A stretch of 64,000 bases of DNA from an uncultured Piscinibacter sp. Lineage in GTDB: Bacteria; Pseudomonadota; Gammaproteobacteria; Burkholderiales; Burkholderiaceae_C. This document shows, piece by piece, positions 1 through 7,680 of the stretch. Below the pieces are notes generated by a model. It was given only the letters and a program-made list of their open reading frames with translations. It was not told where the DNA came from and did not search any database. Position 1 is the first letter of the stretch; each line of letters begins with the position of its first letter. Location of the stretch: contig NZ_CALFYO010000034.1 in NCBI RefSeq assembly GCF_937952055.1, forward strand, positions 1-64,000, in the 5' to 3' direction. Made by a program: the position numbers and the translations under genes.

Positions 1-335
<335 letters not shown>

Positions 336-458
336 ATCTTGAATGTTTGCTCAAAGAATTGAAGTGAACTTCACTTCAGTGAGCGTTTAAGGTCCAAGAG
401 ACCTCGAGCCCTGCGGCTCTTGGCACTCGCCTTCAAACGCCCACGCTTATCGGCTGTT

Positions 459-475
459 AGTTTTTAAAGAGCTTG
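459..475 (-). promoter_or_regulatory. boxA-like rRNA antitermination site
   Basis: The minus strand reads GCTCTTTAAAAACTAAC, matching the bacterial rrn boxA core (TGCTCTTTAAAAA in enterics). It lies in the rRNA leader upstream of the 16S gene. By family knowledge it recruits NusB/NusE to prevent Rho-dependent termination in the rRNA operon. Confidence 0.85.
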
Positions 476-521
476 CCTTGCGGCGCCGCTGAATTCGTTT
501 CCGTGTTCAGCGAAGAAAGCG

Positions 522-551
522 ATTCTGACATGTTTTTTTAAACCCTGTCAA
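522..551 (-). promoter_or_regulatory. Putative proximal rRNA promoter (P2-like)
   Basis: On the minus strand there is a perfect TTGACA -35 (546-551), an 18-nt spacer rich in A/T, and CAGAAT as a -10 (522-527). It sits about 190 nt before the mature 16S start, upstream of boxA. The -10 is imperfect and the spacer one base long, so strength is uncertain. Confidence 0.6.
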
Positions 552-623
552 GCACTCGGCTTTCCGTATTCGCTGCTTGATGCGTCACCTGCTCAGGTGG
601 CGCTGCATTCAGCGAAGACCGCG

Positions 624-651
624 ACTATAGCATGCAATTCGAAGCCGTCAA
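624..651 (-). promoter_or_regulatory. Putative distal rRNA promoter overlapping the end of ptsI
   Basis: The minus strand carries TTGACG (646-651), a 16-nt spacer and TATAGT (624-629), a near-consensus sigma-70 promoter. The TGA inside the -35 is the stop codon of ptsI (648-650), so rRNA transcription would start immediately after the PTS operon. The 16-nt spacer is typical of stringently controlled rRNA promoters. Confidence 0.65.
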
Positions 652-2429
652 CTGGCGGCAAGGCTTCCAGCCTGAACGAGCCCGCCGAGCGAATGCCGCT
701 CCGGGTCATCCGAACTGAGCAACTCTGGGACCATTGCCGCGCACCTTCGCGCCTCGGCGCGCAGCACTCGCTGCTTGATGGATGCGATCTGCGCCGGGTG
801 CATCGAGAAGCTTCGCAGACCCATGCCGAGAAGGACCTCGGTGAACGCCGGGTCGCCCGCCATTTCCCCGCAGACGCTGACGTGTTTCCCGGCCTGACGC
901 GCCTGCTGGATCGTGTTGGCGATCAGGCCCAGCACGGCCGGATGCCAAGGATCGTAGAGGTGCGCCACGGTTTCGTCGGCGCGGTCGATGGCCAACGTGT
1001 ACTGGATGAGGTCGTTGGTGCCGATGGAAACGAAGTCGAAGTAGCGCAGGAACCTCGACAGGACCAGCGCAGCCGCCGGCACCTCGATCATCGCGCCGAT
1101 TTCCACGTCCACGAAGGGCCTGCCCGCATCCGCCAGCTGCTGCTTCGCACGAGAAAGCGCGTCCAGGGTCAACTTGACTTCGCTGACATGCGCCACCATT
1201 GGGATCAGCAGTCGCACCTTGCCGTAGGCACTTGCCCGCAGGATCGCCCGCAGTTGTTGCCGGAACATGCCCGGCTCGGACAGACTCCAGCGGATGGCGC
1301 GCAGGCCCAGCGCGGGATTCAACGCATGCTCGTGCCGCAGCTCATTGACCGACATTCGATCGAGTGGCTTGTCTGCGCCTATGTCGACCGTACGAATCGT
1401 CACAGGCAACCCGTTCATCGCCTCGACCGCGGCACGGTAGGCTTCGAACTGCTCGTCCTCGCCAGGCAGTTCACCTCCGCGGTTCATGAAGAGGAACTCG
1501 CTGCGGAAGAGGCCGACACCCAGCGCCCCTGCCTCCAACGCCGCCTTGGCATCCGCCGGCAGTTCGATATTCGCCAGCAGCTCGATGCGCTCGCCGTCAA
1601 GCGTCACGGCCGGGGTGTGACGTAGGCGCGAGAGACGCTCGCGCTCGAGCTCGCTCTGCCGCTGCCGGAATCGGTACTCTTCGAGCACGATCGGCGACGG
1701 GTTGACGACGACGATGCCGTTGTCACCATCGATGATGACCCAGTCGTCCTGCCGGATGATGCGGCTCGCCTCGCGGGCACCGACCACAGCCGGAATGTCC
1801 ATGCTGCGCGCAACGATCGCCGTGTGCGAGGTGCGCCCGCCAACATCCGTGACAAAGCCGGTGAACACGCCGCCCTTGAAGTGCAGCATGTCGGCCGGCG
1901 CAATGTCGTTGGCGACGAGTACCAGCGGGTCCTCGCCGGCGAAGTCGCGCGGCCCGACCGCCGGAGTGGCGGTGAAGGAAGCGCCCGGGCCGCGTGCCAG
2001 CGCGCGCAGCAGTCGCTCGACGACCTGTTCGAGGTCGGCCTTGCGCTCACGCAGGTACTCGTCCTCCATCTCGTCGAATTGCCGCGCCAGAACTTCAAGC
2101 TGCGCTGACAGCGCCCACTCGGCGTTGTAGTGCCGCTCGTGGATCCATTGTTTGGTGGCGCCTGTGAGCGAGTCGTCGTGCAGCAACATCAGGTGCACAT
2201 CCAGCAGCGCCGCGAGCTCTGCCGGCGCCTCGACCGGCATGTCACGCTTGAGCAGGCTGAGTTCGCTGGCGACTGCATCACGCGCCACCCGCAGCCGAGC
2301 GACCTCGCCCTCGACGCGGGATTCGTCGATGAAGTAGTGCGCGACGTCCACACGGCTCGAAGCCACCAGCACCGCCCGGCCGATGGCGACCCCGCGCGAG
2401 ACGGGCAATCCGAACACCTGGAAACTCAT
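648..2429 (-). CDS. ptsI: Phosphoenolpyruvate-protein phosphotransferase (PTS enzyme I)
   Basis: Cytoplasmic 593-residue enzyme that transfers phosphate from PEP to HPr. Length and architecture are those of classical EI: an N-terminal HPr-binding/phosphohistidine domain with the active-site segment GGRTSHTAIVARS (His202), then the TIM-barrel PEP-binding domain with SIGTNDLIQYTLAIDR and the catalytic cysteine in VCGEMAGDP (Cys520). It is the last gene of the EIIA-HPr-EI run, 61 nt after ptsH. A TAGCAT hexamer (2436-2441) ends 6 nt before its ATG, so it may also have its own promoter. No sugar-specific EIIB/EIIC is present nearby, which points to a regulatory PTS. Confidence 0.95.
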   Translation of the reverse strand: MSFQVFGLPVSRGVAIGRAVLVASSRVDVAHYFIDESRVEGEVARLRVARDAVASELSLLKRDMPVEAPAELAALLDVHLMLLHDDSLTGATKQWIHERHYNAEWALSAQLEVLARQFDEMEDEYLRERKADLEQVVERLLRALARGPGASFTATPAVGPRDFAGEDPLVLVANDIAPADMLHFKGGVFTGFVTDVGGRTSHTAIVARSMDIPAVVGAREASRIIRQDDWVIIDGDNGIVVVNPSPIVLEEYRFRQRQSELERERLSRLRHTPAVTLDGERIELLANIELPADAKAALEAGALGVGLFRSEFLFMNRGGELPGEDEQFEAYRAAVEAMNGLPVTIRTVDIGADKPLDRMSVNELRHEHALNPALGLRAIRWSLSEPGMFRQQLRAILRASAYGKVRLLIPMVAHVSEVKLTLDALSRAKQQLADAGRPFVDVEIGAMIEVPAAALVLSRFLRYFDFVSIGTNDLIQYTLAIDRADETVAHLYDPWHPAVLGLIANTIQQARQAGKHVSVCGEMAGDPAFTEVLLGMGLRSFSMHPAQIASIKQRVLRAEARRCAAMVPELLSSDDPERHSLGGLVQAGSLAAS

Positions 2430-2490
2430 GTCGGAATGCTATTCCTTCGGCCCGGGCCCGCCATCGGTACTTCTTACAGGCGGCGCACTC

Positions 2491-2760
2491 TCACTCGCCC
2501 TCACCGAACTTGTCGTTGATCAACGCCGTCAGGGCATCGATGGCTTGCTGTTCGTCGGGTCCGGCGGTCTCGATCTCCACTTCGCTGCCTATGCCCGCCG
2601 CCAGCATCATCACTCCCATGATGCTCTTGGCGTTCACGCGTCGACCATTTCGGCTCATGAAGACGTCACTCTTGAAGCTCCCGGCCAGTTTGGTCAGCTT
2701 GGCCGACGCTCGTGCATGCAACCCCAGCTTATTGTTGATGGTGACGGTGGTCTTGATCAT
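2491..2760 (-). CDS. ptsH: Phosphocarrier protein HPr
   Basis: The 89-residue phosphocarrier accepts phosphate from EI on His15 (NNKLGLHARAS) and passes it to EIIA proteins. The region around Ser46 (AKSIMGVMML) keeps the shape of the HPr kinase target site; proteobacteria that have HprK can phosphorylate it, but hprK is not in this window. The start ATG at 2760 lies inside the end of the upstream EIIA gene (32-nt overlap), suggesting translational coupling. Confidence 0.95.
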   Translation of the reverse strand: MIKTTVTINNKLGLHARASAKLTKLAGSFKSDVFMSRNGRRVNAKSIMGVMMLAAGIGSEVEIETAGPDEQQAIDALTALINDKFGEGE

Positions 2761-3178
2761 TTGCGCCCGGTTTGAAGGTCTGGTTTTGCGGCCTTGAGGT
2801 CGCGACCTGCATCACGCCTTGGGTGGCGCCGGACACTGCCCGCGCCACCAGCGCGTCGAGCGACTCGTCGGCATAACACAGCGAACGCCAAAGCATCGGC
2901 ACGTTCACGCCCGCGACGACCTTCACCTGCACCCCGTCGGCAAGCCGCTGCGCGACGTTGCACGGCGTAGCGCCGAATACGTCGGTGAAGATCAACGCCT
3001 CAGGCCGACGCACGCGCGCGAGAAGTTCTCGCGCCCGCGCTTCGATCTGTTCCGGCGACATGTCGGGACTCACGTCGAGCGCCTCCAGCCACGAGGCACG
3101 GTCTGGATAGGCATGGTTGGCCACCGACTTCAGCGAAGACGCGAGCGGCGCATGGGCAATGATCAGCAAGCCGGGCAT
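2729..3178 (-). CDS. PTS EIIA component, mannose/fructose (EIIA-Man) family
   Basis: A 149-residue EIIA-Man domain. The N-terminus MPGLLIIAHAPLASSL carries the phosphoacceptor His9, and the IFTDVFGATPCN segment is the conserved second loop of the fold. The start at 3178 is chosen because the family motif begins four residues later; upstream in-frame sequence adds about 33 unrelated residues. No EIIB-EIIC-EIID permease genes are adjacent, so it is inferred to be a terminal phosphate acceptor in a regulatory (PTS-Ntr-like or carbon-sensing) chain. Confidence 0.9.
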   Translation of the reverse strand: MPGLLIIAHAPLASSLKSVANHAYPDRASWLEALDVSPDMSPEQIEARARELLARVRRPEALIFTDVFGATPCNVAQRLADGVQVKVVAGVNVPMLWRSLCYADESLDALVARAVSGATQGVMQVATSRPQNQTFKPGANDQDHRHHQQ

Positions 3179-3206
3179 GGGGATCGAAATTATGGGCTTC
3201 TGGCGC

Positions 3207-4463
3207 TCAATCACCCGCATTCCCGGCCGCAGGCCGTTCGCCGTGCCGCAAAAACCACAGATAGGCCGCAAGCGCACATATGCCGAACAACGTCATGGCC
3301 CCCCGGTAGGCCGACAGGATCGAGGCGTCGGAGTGAACGAAGAAGTCGATCGCCAAGCCCAGCCCCCACTGCAGGCTGAAGATGCCCGCGAAGATAACCA
3401 GGTTGTAGGCTGACAGGGCGCGACCGGCCAGTTCGGTTGGGAAGGCCTGGCCGATGGCCGGCTGGGAGAGGGAGACCACCGAGCAACTCACGCAGAACAG
3501 GGCCCAGATCCAGGCCGTTGCCCGCTCGCCCATCACGATGGCGAGCACGAGCACGGCCAGATTGAACGGAACGCCCCAACGGATCAATCGCGGCGCGCCC
3601 CAGCCCGCGCGATACAGCCGCGGCACGACCAAGCCCCAGCCGAGGAAGGCCAGCAGCATCGACAGGTTGATTCCGAACAGGCCCGCCGCGGCCTCGCCTG
3701 GCGTCCAGCCGCAAACGCGCACCAGCCAAGGCCCCGCCCAGAGGGATTGGATCGCAATCATTCCGCCGTAATGGAAGAAGCCCAGCGGCGCGAAGCGAAC
3801 GAATGTCGGGTGGCGCCAGATCGATGCGTAGCCCGACTCGATCTGACTGCCGGCACGGCGCACCGCACCGTCGGCCGGCACCAGCAGCACGATGCCCACC
3901 ATCGACACTGCAAGTAGCGCGCCGATCAGCCAGAACAACCCGCGCCAGCCGAGCATCGGCATCAACCATTGCACCGGCAGTGTCGAGGCCACCATGCCGA
4001 GCGAGCCCGTCATCAGCATCCAGGAGTTGGCACGCAACTGCGCCACCGGCGCGAAACTACGCCGGAACAAGGTCAACGGGGCCATCAGACAGGCGCTGAG
4101 GCCGACACCGATGAGCCCGCGCGCGAGGGTCAGCGCGGCGAAGTGCCGTGCCATCGCGAACGCCGCGCAGCCGACCACTGCCACCGCCATCAGCGCGAGC
4201 AGCACCCGCCGCGGCCCGTAGCGGTCGAGCGCGCGCCCCAGCGGCAATTGCGTGGCGGCAAAACCGAGAAAGTAGGCCCCGGCAAGCAGTCCCAGATCGC
4301 CGGCTGTCAGCCCGAGCTCCGCGCTGAAGCTCGGTGCCAGCGTGGCCGTGACGGCGCGCACCAAGGCGGAGAAGAAGTAGGCGAAGGCGAAGCTGAGGAA
4401 GACCAGCACCGCCTCGCGCCTGGGCAGCGTCTGTGCGTCGACGCCGGCCTGCGACGCGGTCAT
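3207..4463 (-). CDS. Major facilitator superfamily transporter
   Basis: A 418-residue inner-membrane protein with about 12 hydrophobic segments. It shows the MFS loop 2-3 signature (GRALDRYGPRRVLLALM) and a second half beginning about residue 210. The start at 4463 (MTASQAG) overlaps the stop of the upstream lipoprotein gene by four bases (ATGA). A longer in-frame reading extends to 4967, but those residues are a shadow of the lipoprotein gene. The substrate cannot be inferred. It lies 28 nt upstream of the EIIA gene and may be cotranscribed with the PTS genes. Confidence 0.88.
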   Translation of the reverse strand: MTASQAGVDAQTLPRREAVLVFLSFAFAYFFSALVRAVTATLAPSFSAELGLTAGDLGLLAGAYFLGFAATQLPLGRALDRYGPRRVLLALMAVAVVGCAAFAMARHFAALTLARGLIGVGLSACLMAPLTLFRRSFAPVAQLRANSWMLMTGSLGMVASTLPVQWLMPMLGWRGLFWLIGALLAVSMVGIVLLVPADGAVRRAGSQIESGYASIWRHPTFVRFAPLGFFHYGGMIAIQSLWAGPWLVRVCGWTPGEAAAGLFGINLSMLLAFLGWGLVVPRLYRAGWGAPRLIRWGVPFNLAVLVLAIVMGERATAWIWALFCVSCSVVSLSQPAIGQAFPTELAGRALSAYNLVIFAGIFSLQWGLGLAIDFFVHSDASILSAYRGAMTLFGICALAAYLWFLRHGERPAAGNAGD

Positions 4464-4984
4464 GCCGGCAAACGCAAGCTGCCCAGGAACGTGTCGGCCG
4501 CCTCGATGGGCACGCGCTTGCCGAGCACGGTCGCCTGGTAGATGCGCAGTCCCTTCACGAAGAAGGCCGCCTGCTCCTGCATGGCCGTGCCGTCGGGGCG
4601 CCGGCCGTCCAGCCGGATGCGGGCAGCCATCGGATTCGGCGTCATGCCCGGCACCTGCAGTGGCAGGGTCTCGCCGCCCGGGCTGGCGAGGTTTGACACG
4701 GCCAGCGCTCGCAACTCCTGCAGCGCGGCCGGGACGCGCGCCGGATCGTCCAGGTCGGCAAAACTGAGCGCGAAGCTGACCTCGCCCACGCTGCACACCA
4801 GCATCTCCATGCGCACCGTCTGCACCTCCAGCTTGACGCTGCGCGCATGCCGATCCGGCTTGCAGGGAAAGGCCGCGACGATGCCGCTGCCCTCGGGCTG
4901 GAACTCGCGCCAGTCGAGCGCGGGTGAACAAGCCGCCAGAATGGCGTTCAGGGCGGCCAGCAGCCACAGGACAAGGCGATGCAT
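4460..4984 (-). CDS. Putative small lipoprotein, unknown function
   Basis: A 174-residue protein with an N-terminal lipoprotein signal: MHR, a hydrophobic core, then the lipobox L-A-A-C with the acylated cysteine at residue 19. The mature part (about 155 residues) has no motif I recognise. It contains a second cysteine-bearing stretch (VRMEMLVCSVGEVSFALSF) and may be a beta-rich periplasmic domain. It overlaps the MFS gene by four bases. A GATAAT hexamer (minus strand, 4991-4996) ends 6 nt before the ATG and no Shine-Dalgarno is visible, consistent with a leaderless mRNA. Confidence 0.75.
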   Translation of the reverse strand: MHRLVLWLLAALNAILAACSPALDWREFQPEGSGIVAAFPCKPDRHARSVKLEVQTVRMEMLVCSVGEVSFALSFADLDDPARVPAALQELRALAVSNLASPGGETLPLQVPGMTPNPMAARIRLDGRRPDGTAMQEQAAFFVKGLRIYQATVLGKRVPIEAADTFLGSLRLPA

Positions 4985-5024
4985 CGGCCGATTATCCCGG
5001 CCCGGACGCAGCCACAATGGCCAC
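4985..5024. promoter_or_regulatory. 40-bp divergent start region with back-to-back -10 hexamers
   Basis: Only 40 bp separate the ATGs of the leftward lipoprotein gene and the rightward CoA-transferase gene. Leftward, GATAAT (4991-4996) ends 6 nt from its ATG. Rightward, CACAAT (5013-5018) ends 6 nt from its ATG. There is no room for ordinary leaders. Neither hexamer has a clear -35 partner; a TTGTGG 15 bp from the leftward -10 is the nearest. Confidence 0.5.
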
Positions 5025-6290
5025 ATGACCGCCGATTCCTCGCCCTGCGCGCCGCTGGCCGGCGTGCGCGTGCTCGACCTCTCCCGCGTGCTCGCCGGCC
5101 CCTGGTGCACCCAGACGCTGGCCGACCTTGGCGCCGACGTCATCAAGATCGAGCGACCGCTGCGCAATGGTGTCGGCGGCGACGATACCCGCGGCTGGGG
5201 CCCGCCCTTCCTGCGCGATCGCGACGGCCGCGACACCGCCGAGGCCGCCTACTACCTCGGTACCAACCGCAACAAGCGCTCAGTCACCGTGGACATTGCG
5301 CGGCGGCAGGGGCAGGCGCTGATCCGCCGACTGGCCCAGGGCAGCGACGTCTTTGTCGAGAACTTCAAGGTCGGCGACATGGCCCGCTACGGACTGGACA
5401 GTGCCAGTCTGCTCACGCTGAACCCGCGCCTCGTCTACTGCTCGATCACCGGGTTCGGACAGACCGGCCCCTACCGCGACCGCGCGGGCTACGACTACGC
5501 CGTGCAGGGCATGGGCGGGCTGATGAGCGTGACCGGGCCGTCGCGCCAGGAGATTGCCGACGACGCCCCGGGCGGCGGGCCGCAGAAGGTGGGCGTCGCC
5601 GTCGCCGACCTGTTCACCGGCATGTACGCCACCACGGCCATCCTCGCTGCGCTGCGCCACCGCGATGCCACCGGCCAGGGCCAGGCCATCGACATGGCAC
5701 TGCTCGACACGCAGGTGGCGATGCTCGCCAACCTGGGCGCCAACTACCTCGTCACCGGCGTGCCGCCACAGCGCGCCGGAAACGCACACCAGAACATCGT
5801 GCCGTACCAGGTGTTTGAGGTGGCCGACGGCCACATGATCCTCGCCGTCGGCAACGACGGCCAGTTCGTCAAGTTCTGCGAGGTGGCGGGGCGGCCTGAA
5901 CTGGCCGCCGACCCGCGCTTCGCCCGCAATGCCGACCGCGTGCGGCATCGCGGTGTGCTGGTGCCCCTGCTGGCCGAGGTGATGCGCAGTCGGCGCAAGT
6001 CAGATTGGCTCGGCGCGCTCGAGGCCGCCAAAGTGCCCTGCGGGCCAATCAATGATCTCGCCGAGGTGTTTGCTGACCCGCAGGTTCGCGCGCGCGGCAT
6101 GACCGTCGAACTGCCGCATCCGCTCGCCGAGCGCGTCACGTTGGTCGCCAGCCCGATGAAACTCTCCGCCACGCCGGTGCAGTACCGCCGACCGCCGCCG
6201 CTGCTGGGCGAACACACTGACGAGGTGCTGATCGAGGTCGGCCTGAGCGCCGACGAACTTGCTGAGCTGAAGCAGGCAGGCGTCATCTGA
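5025..6290 (+). CDS. CaiB/BaiF (class III) CoA-transferase
   Basis: A 421-residue family III CoA-transferase, moving CoA between carboxylic acids. The N-terminal motif LAGVRVLDLSRVLAGPWCTQ and the DLGADVIKIERP segment are diagnostic. Asp228 in IDMALLDTQ aligns with the catalytic Asp169 of formyl-CoA transferase, and the ENFKVGDMARYGLD and YCSITGFGQTGPY signatures are present. The start at 5025 (MTADSSPC) is the only one compatible with the family N-terminus. The actual acyl donor and acceptor cannot be read from sequence; the closest annotated relatives are usually called formyl- or succinyl-CoA transferases. Confidence 0.92.
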   Translation: MTADSSPCAPLAGVRVLDLSRVLAGPWCTQTLADLGADVIKIERPLRNGVGGDDTRGWGPPFLRDRDGRDTAEAAYYLGTNRNKRSVTVDIARRQGQALIRRLAQGSDVFVENFKVGDMARYGLDSASLLTLNPRLVYCSITGFGQTGPYRDRAGYDYAVQGMGGLMSVTGPSRQEIADDAPGGGPQKVGVAVADLFTGMYATTAILAALRHRDATGQGQAIDMALLDTQVAMLANLGANYLVTGVPPQRAGNAHQNIVPYQVFEVADGHMILAVGNDGQFVKFCEVAGRPELAADPRFARNADRVRHRGVLVPLLAEVMRSRRKSDWLGALEAAKVPCGPINDLAEVFADPQVRARGMTVELPHPLAERVTLVASPMKLSATPVQYRRPPPLLGEHTDEVLIEVGLSADELAELKQAGVI

Positions 6291-6306
6291 CCCACCCTGG
6301 GGTGGG
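6291..6306 (+). terminator. Possible hairpin terminator after the CoA-transferase
   Basis: Directly after the stop codon the perfect inverted repeat CCCACC-CTGG-GGTGGG (6291-6306) could fold. It is followed by G-rich rather than U-rich sequence, so it is not a canonical intrinsic terminator. The rest of the 6307-6506 gap shows no other feature. Confidence 0.3.
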
Positions 6307-6506
6307 GGGGTGGTCACAGTTCGTGACATCTGCCCCCCCGGGACCGAGGGAAAGACAGCCCGGACCCTGGAATCTCGCGGCCTGCGGCGCGACACTCTAG
6401 TCCACACATCGCGGCGCGCCTGCTCCCGCTTCCGGTCATCCGCCCAGTCCCGCCAGAGGATTCCACGGATGCACCTTGCCGCGCCGTAGGGAAGGACAAG
6501 AAGCAC

Positions 6507-7670
6507 GTGGACATGTCAGATCTCGATCGACGGGGCGCCCCCGCAGCGCCCGCTGCGCGCTCGCATCCGGCGCCTGCCGCCGATGACTCCGAGGCGACCC
6601 AGCGCTGGCACCGGCTGGTGACAGAAATCGGAGCAGACACGGCAATGCGACTGAGTTCCGCGCTGGAGCGCATCCATGCCCTCATCGCCACCGGCAAGAT
6701 AGATCGCGCCGGCTTGCGCGCCCTGCGCGACGAAGTCAACCAGGCGCGCCAGGCCGGCATGATCGGCCAGCAGATCGCGCGCTTCGCCTCCGGCCGCCTG
6801 CGCCAATCGCATGAGCGGCTGCAACTGGCCGACACGCTCAGGAGCGTGCTGTCGCACCGTCACCGCGAGACGCATGCGCGCGGCATCGTCCTCAAGCCGA
6901 TGCTCAAGCCGGTCGAGGTGATCGTCGATGCCTCACTGCTGTTCAGCCTGCTCAACTCCGTGCTCGACTGGGCGCTGATCCATGCGCAGTCGAACATCGA
7001 TTTCCGCATCGACGTGAAGTCCTGGCCTCAGCACGCTCAGCTCATCTGCCGCTTTGCGCATCGACCGGTCGACCAGATCGATGCCGCCGATCGAACGCCC
7101 GAGCCTGCTGCCCTCGAGTGCCTCGGCTGGCGGCTGCTCGAGCAGACAGCCTGGACCATGGGCCTGCCGCTGGACCGGCACGACGACGCGCTGAACACGA
7201 CGCTGACGATCGAGTTCCCACGCACCGCGACCGACGAGATCGAAGGCGTGACCACGCTGGAGATCGACGAGGGCTTCGCACCCTCGTCGAATTCGAAGCC
7301 ACTGGCGGGCAGCCACGTACTCGTCATCGCCTCGCGGCGTGACCTGCGCGTGCAGATTCGCGACGCGTTGCGCAGCATGGGCCTGATCATCGACTTCGTC
7401 GGCTCGGTCGACGAGGCCGCCGAGTTCTGCCGCGAGGGATTGCCGCACGCCATCATCATCGAGTCGATCCAGCGCGGAGAGAAGTTCGCCCATCTGCACG
7501 ACGAGATCAGCCACGAGGTGCCAGACTTCGTCTTCATCGAGATCATCGAGGAGGGCAACACCTTCGAGATGTCTGGCTTCGGCGGTTCGAGCGTCGCGCG
7601 TGTCGGCCGCGACCTGATCGACAGCTCACTGCCGTCGGCACTGATGTTCGAGCTGTCGAAGGGCCTCTGA
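6507..7670 (+). CDS. Degenerate histidine-kinase/receiver-like protein, unknown function
   Basis: A 387-residue soluble protein with no recognisable name. Residues about 85-135 form a helical region where a kinase dimerisation domain would be, but I see no H-box. Residues 140-250 resemble a HATPase fold, with LLNSVLDWALIHAQ in the place of the N-box and Asp where the Mg-binding Asn is expected. Residues about 270-387 resemble a receiver domain (GSHVLVIASRRDLRVQIRDAL), but the phosphoacceptor Asp position reads IIIES (Glu). All three catalytic positions being altered suggests a pseudo-kinase scaffold. The start could be the GTG at 6507 or the ATG at 6513. It converges on the ATP-grasp gene with a 10-nt gap. 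Confidence 0.6.
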   Translation: MDMSDLDRRGAPAAPAARSHPAPAADDSEATQRWHRLVTEIGADTAMRLSSALERIHALIATGKIDRAGLRALRDEVNQARQAGMIGQQIARFASGRLRQSHERLQLADTLRSVLSHRHRETHARGIVLKPMLKPVEVIVDASLLFSLLNSVLDWALIHAQSNIDFRIDVKSWPQHAQLICRFAHRPVDQIDAADRTPEPAALECLGWRLLEQTAWTMGLPLDRHDDALNTTLTIEFPRTATDEIEGVTTLEIDEGFAPSSNSKPLAGSHVLVIASRRDLRVQIRDALRSMGLIIDFVGSVDEAAEFCREGLPHAIIIESIQRGEKFAHLHDEISHEVPDFVFIEIIEEGNTFEMSGFGGSSVARVGRDLIDSSLPSALMFELSKGL

Positions 7671-7680
7671 CCGTACCCCT

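Larger units (their letters stand above)
336..647 (-). other. rrn leader region, no protein gene
   Basis: This stretch of about 310 bases between the 16S 5' end and ptsI holds no credible protein gene. Read leftward it contains two promoter-like elements, a boxA antitermination site and two strong secondary structures. One is a perfect inverted repeat TGAAGTGA-ACT-TCACTTCA (360-378) close to the mature 16S end. The other is a long imperfect hairpin at about 380-442, where GCGTTTAAGG pairs with CCTTCAAACGC and CCAAGAG with CTCTTGG. Such structures are normal for rRNA leader processing. Confidence 0.85.

Noticed and set aside
3207..4967. 586-residue version of the MFS transporter
   Set aside because: The first 168 codons lie over the lipoprotein gene in another frame and have no similarity to MFS N-termini.
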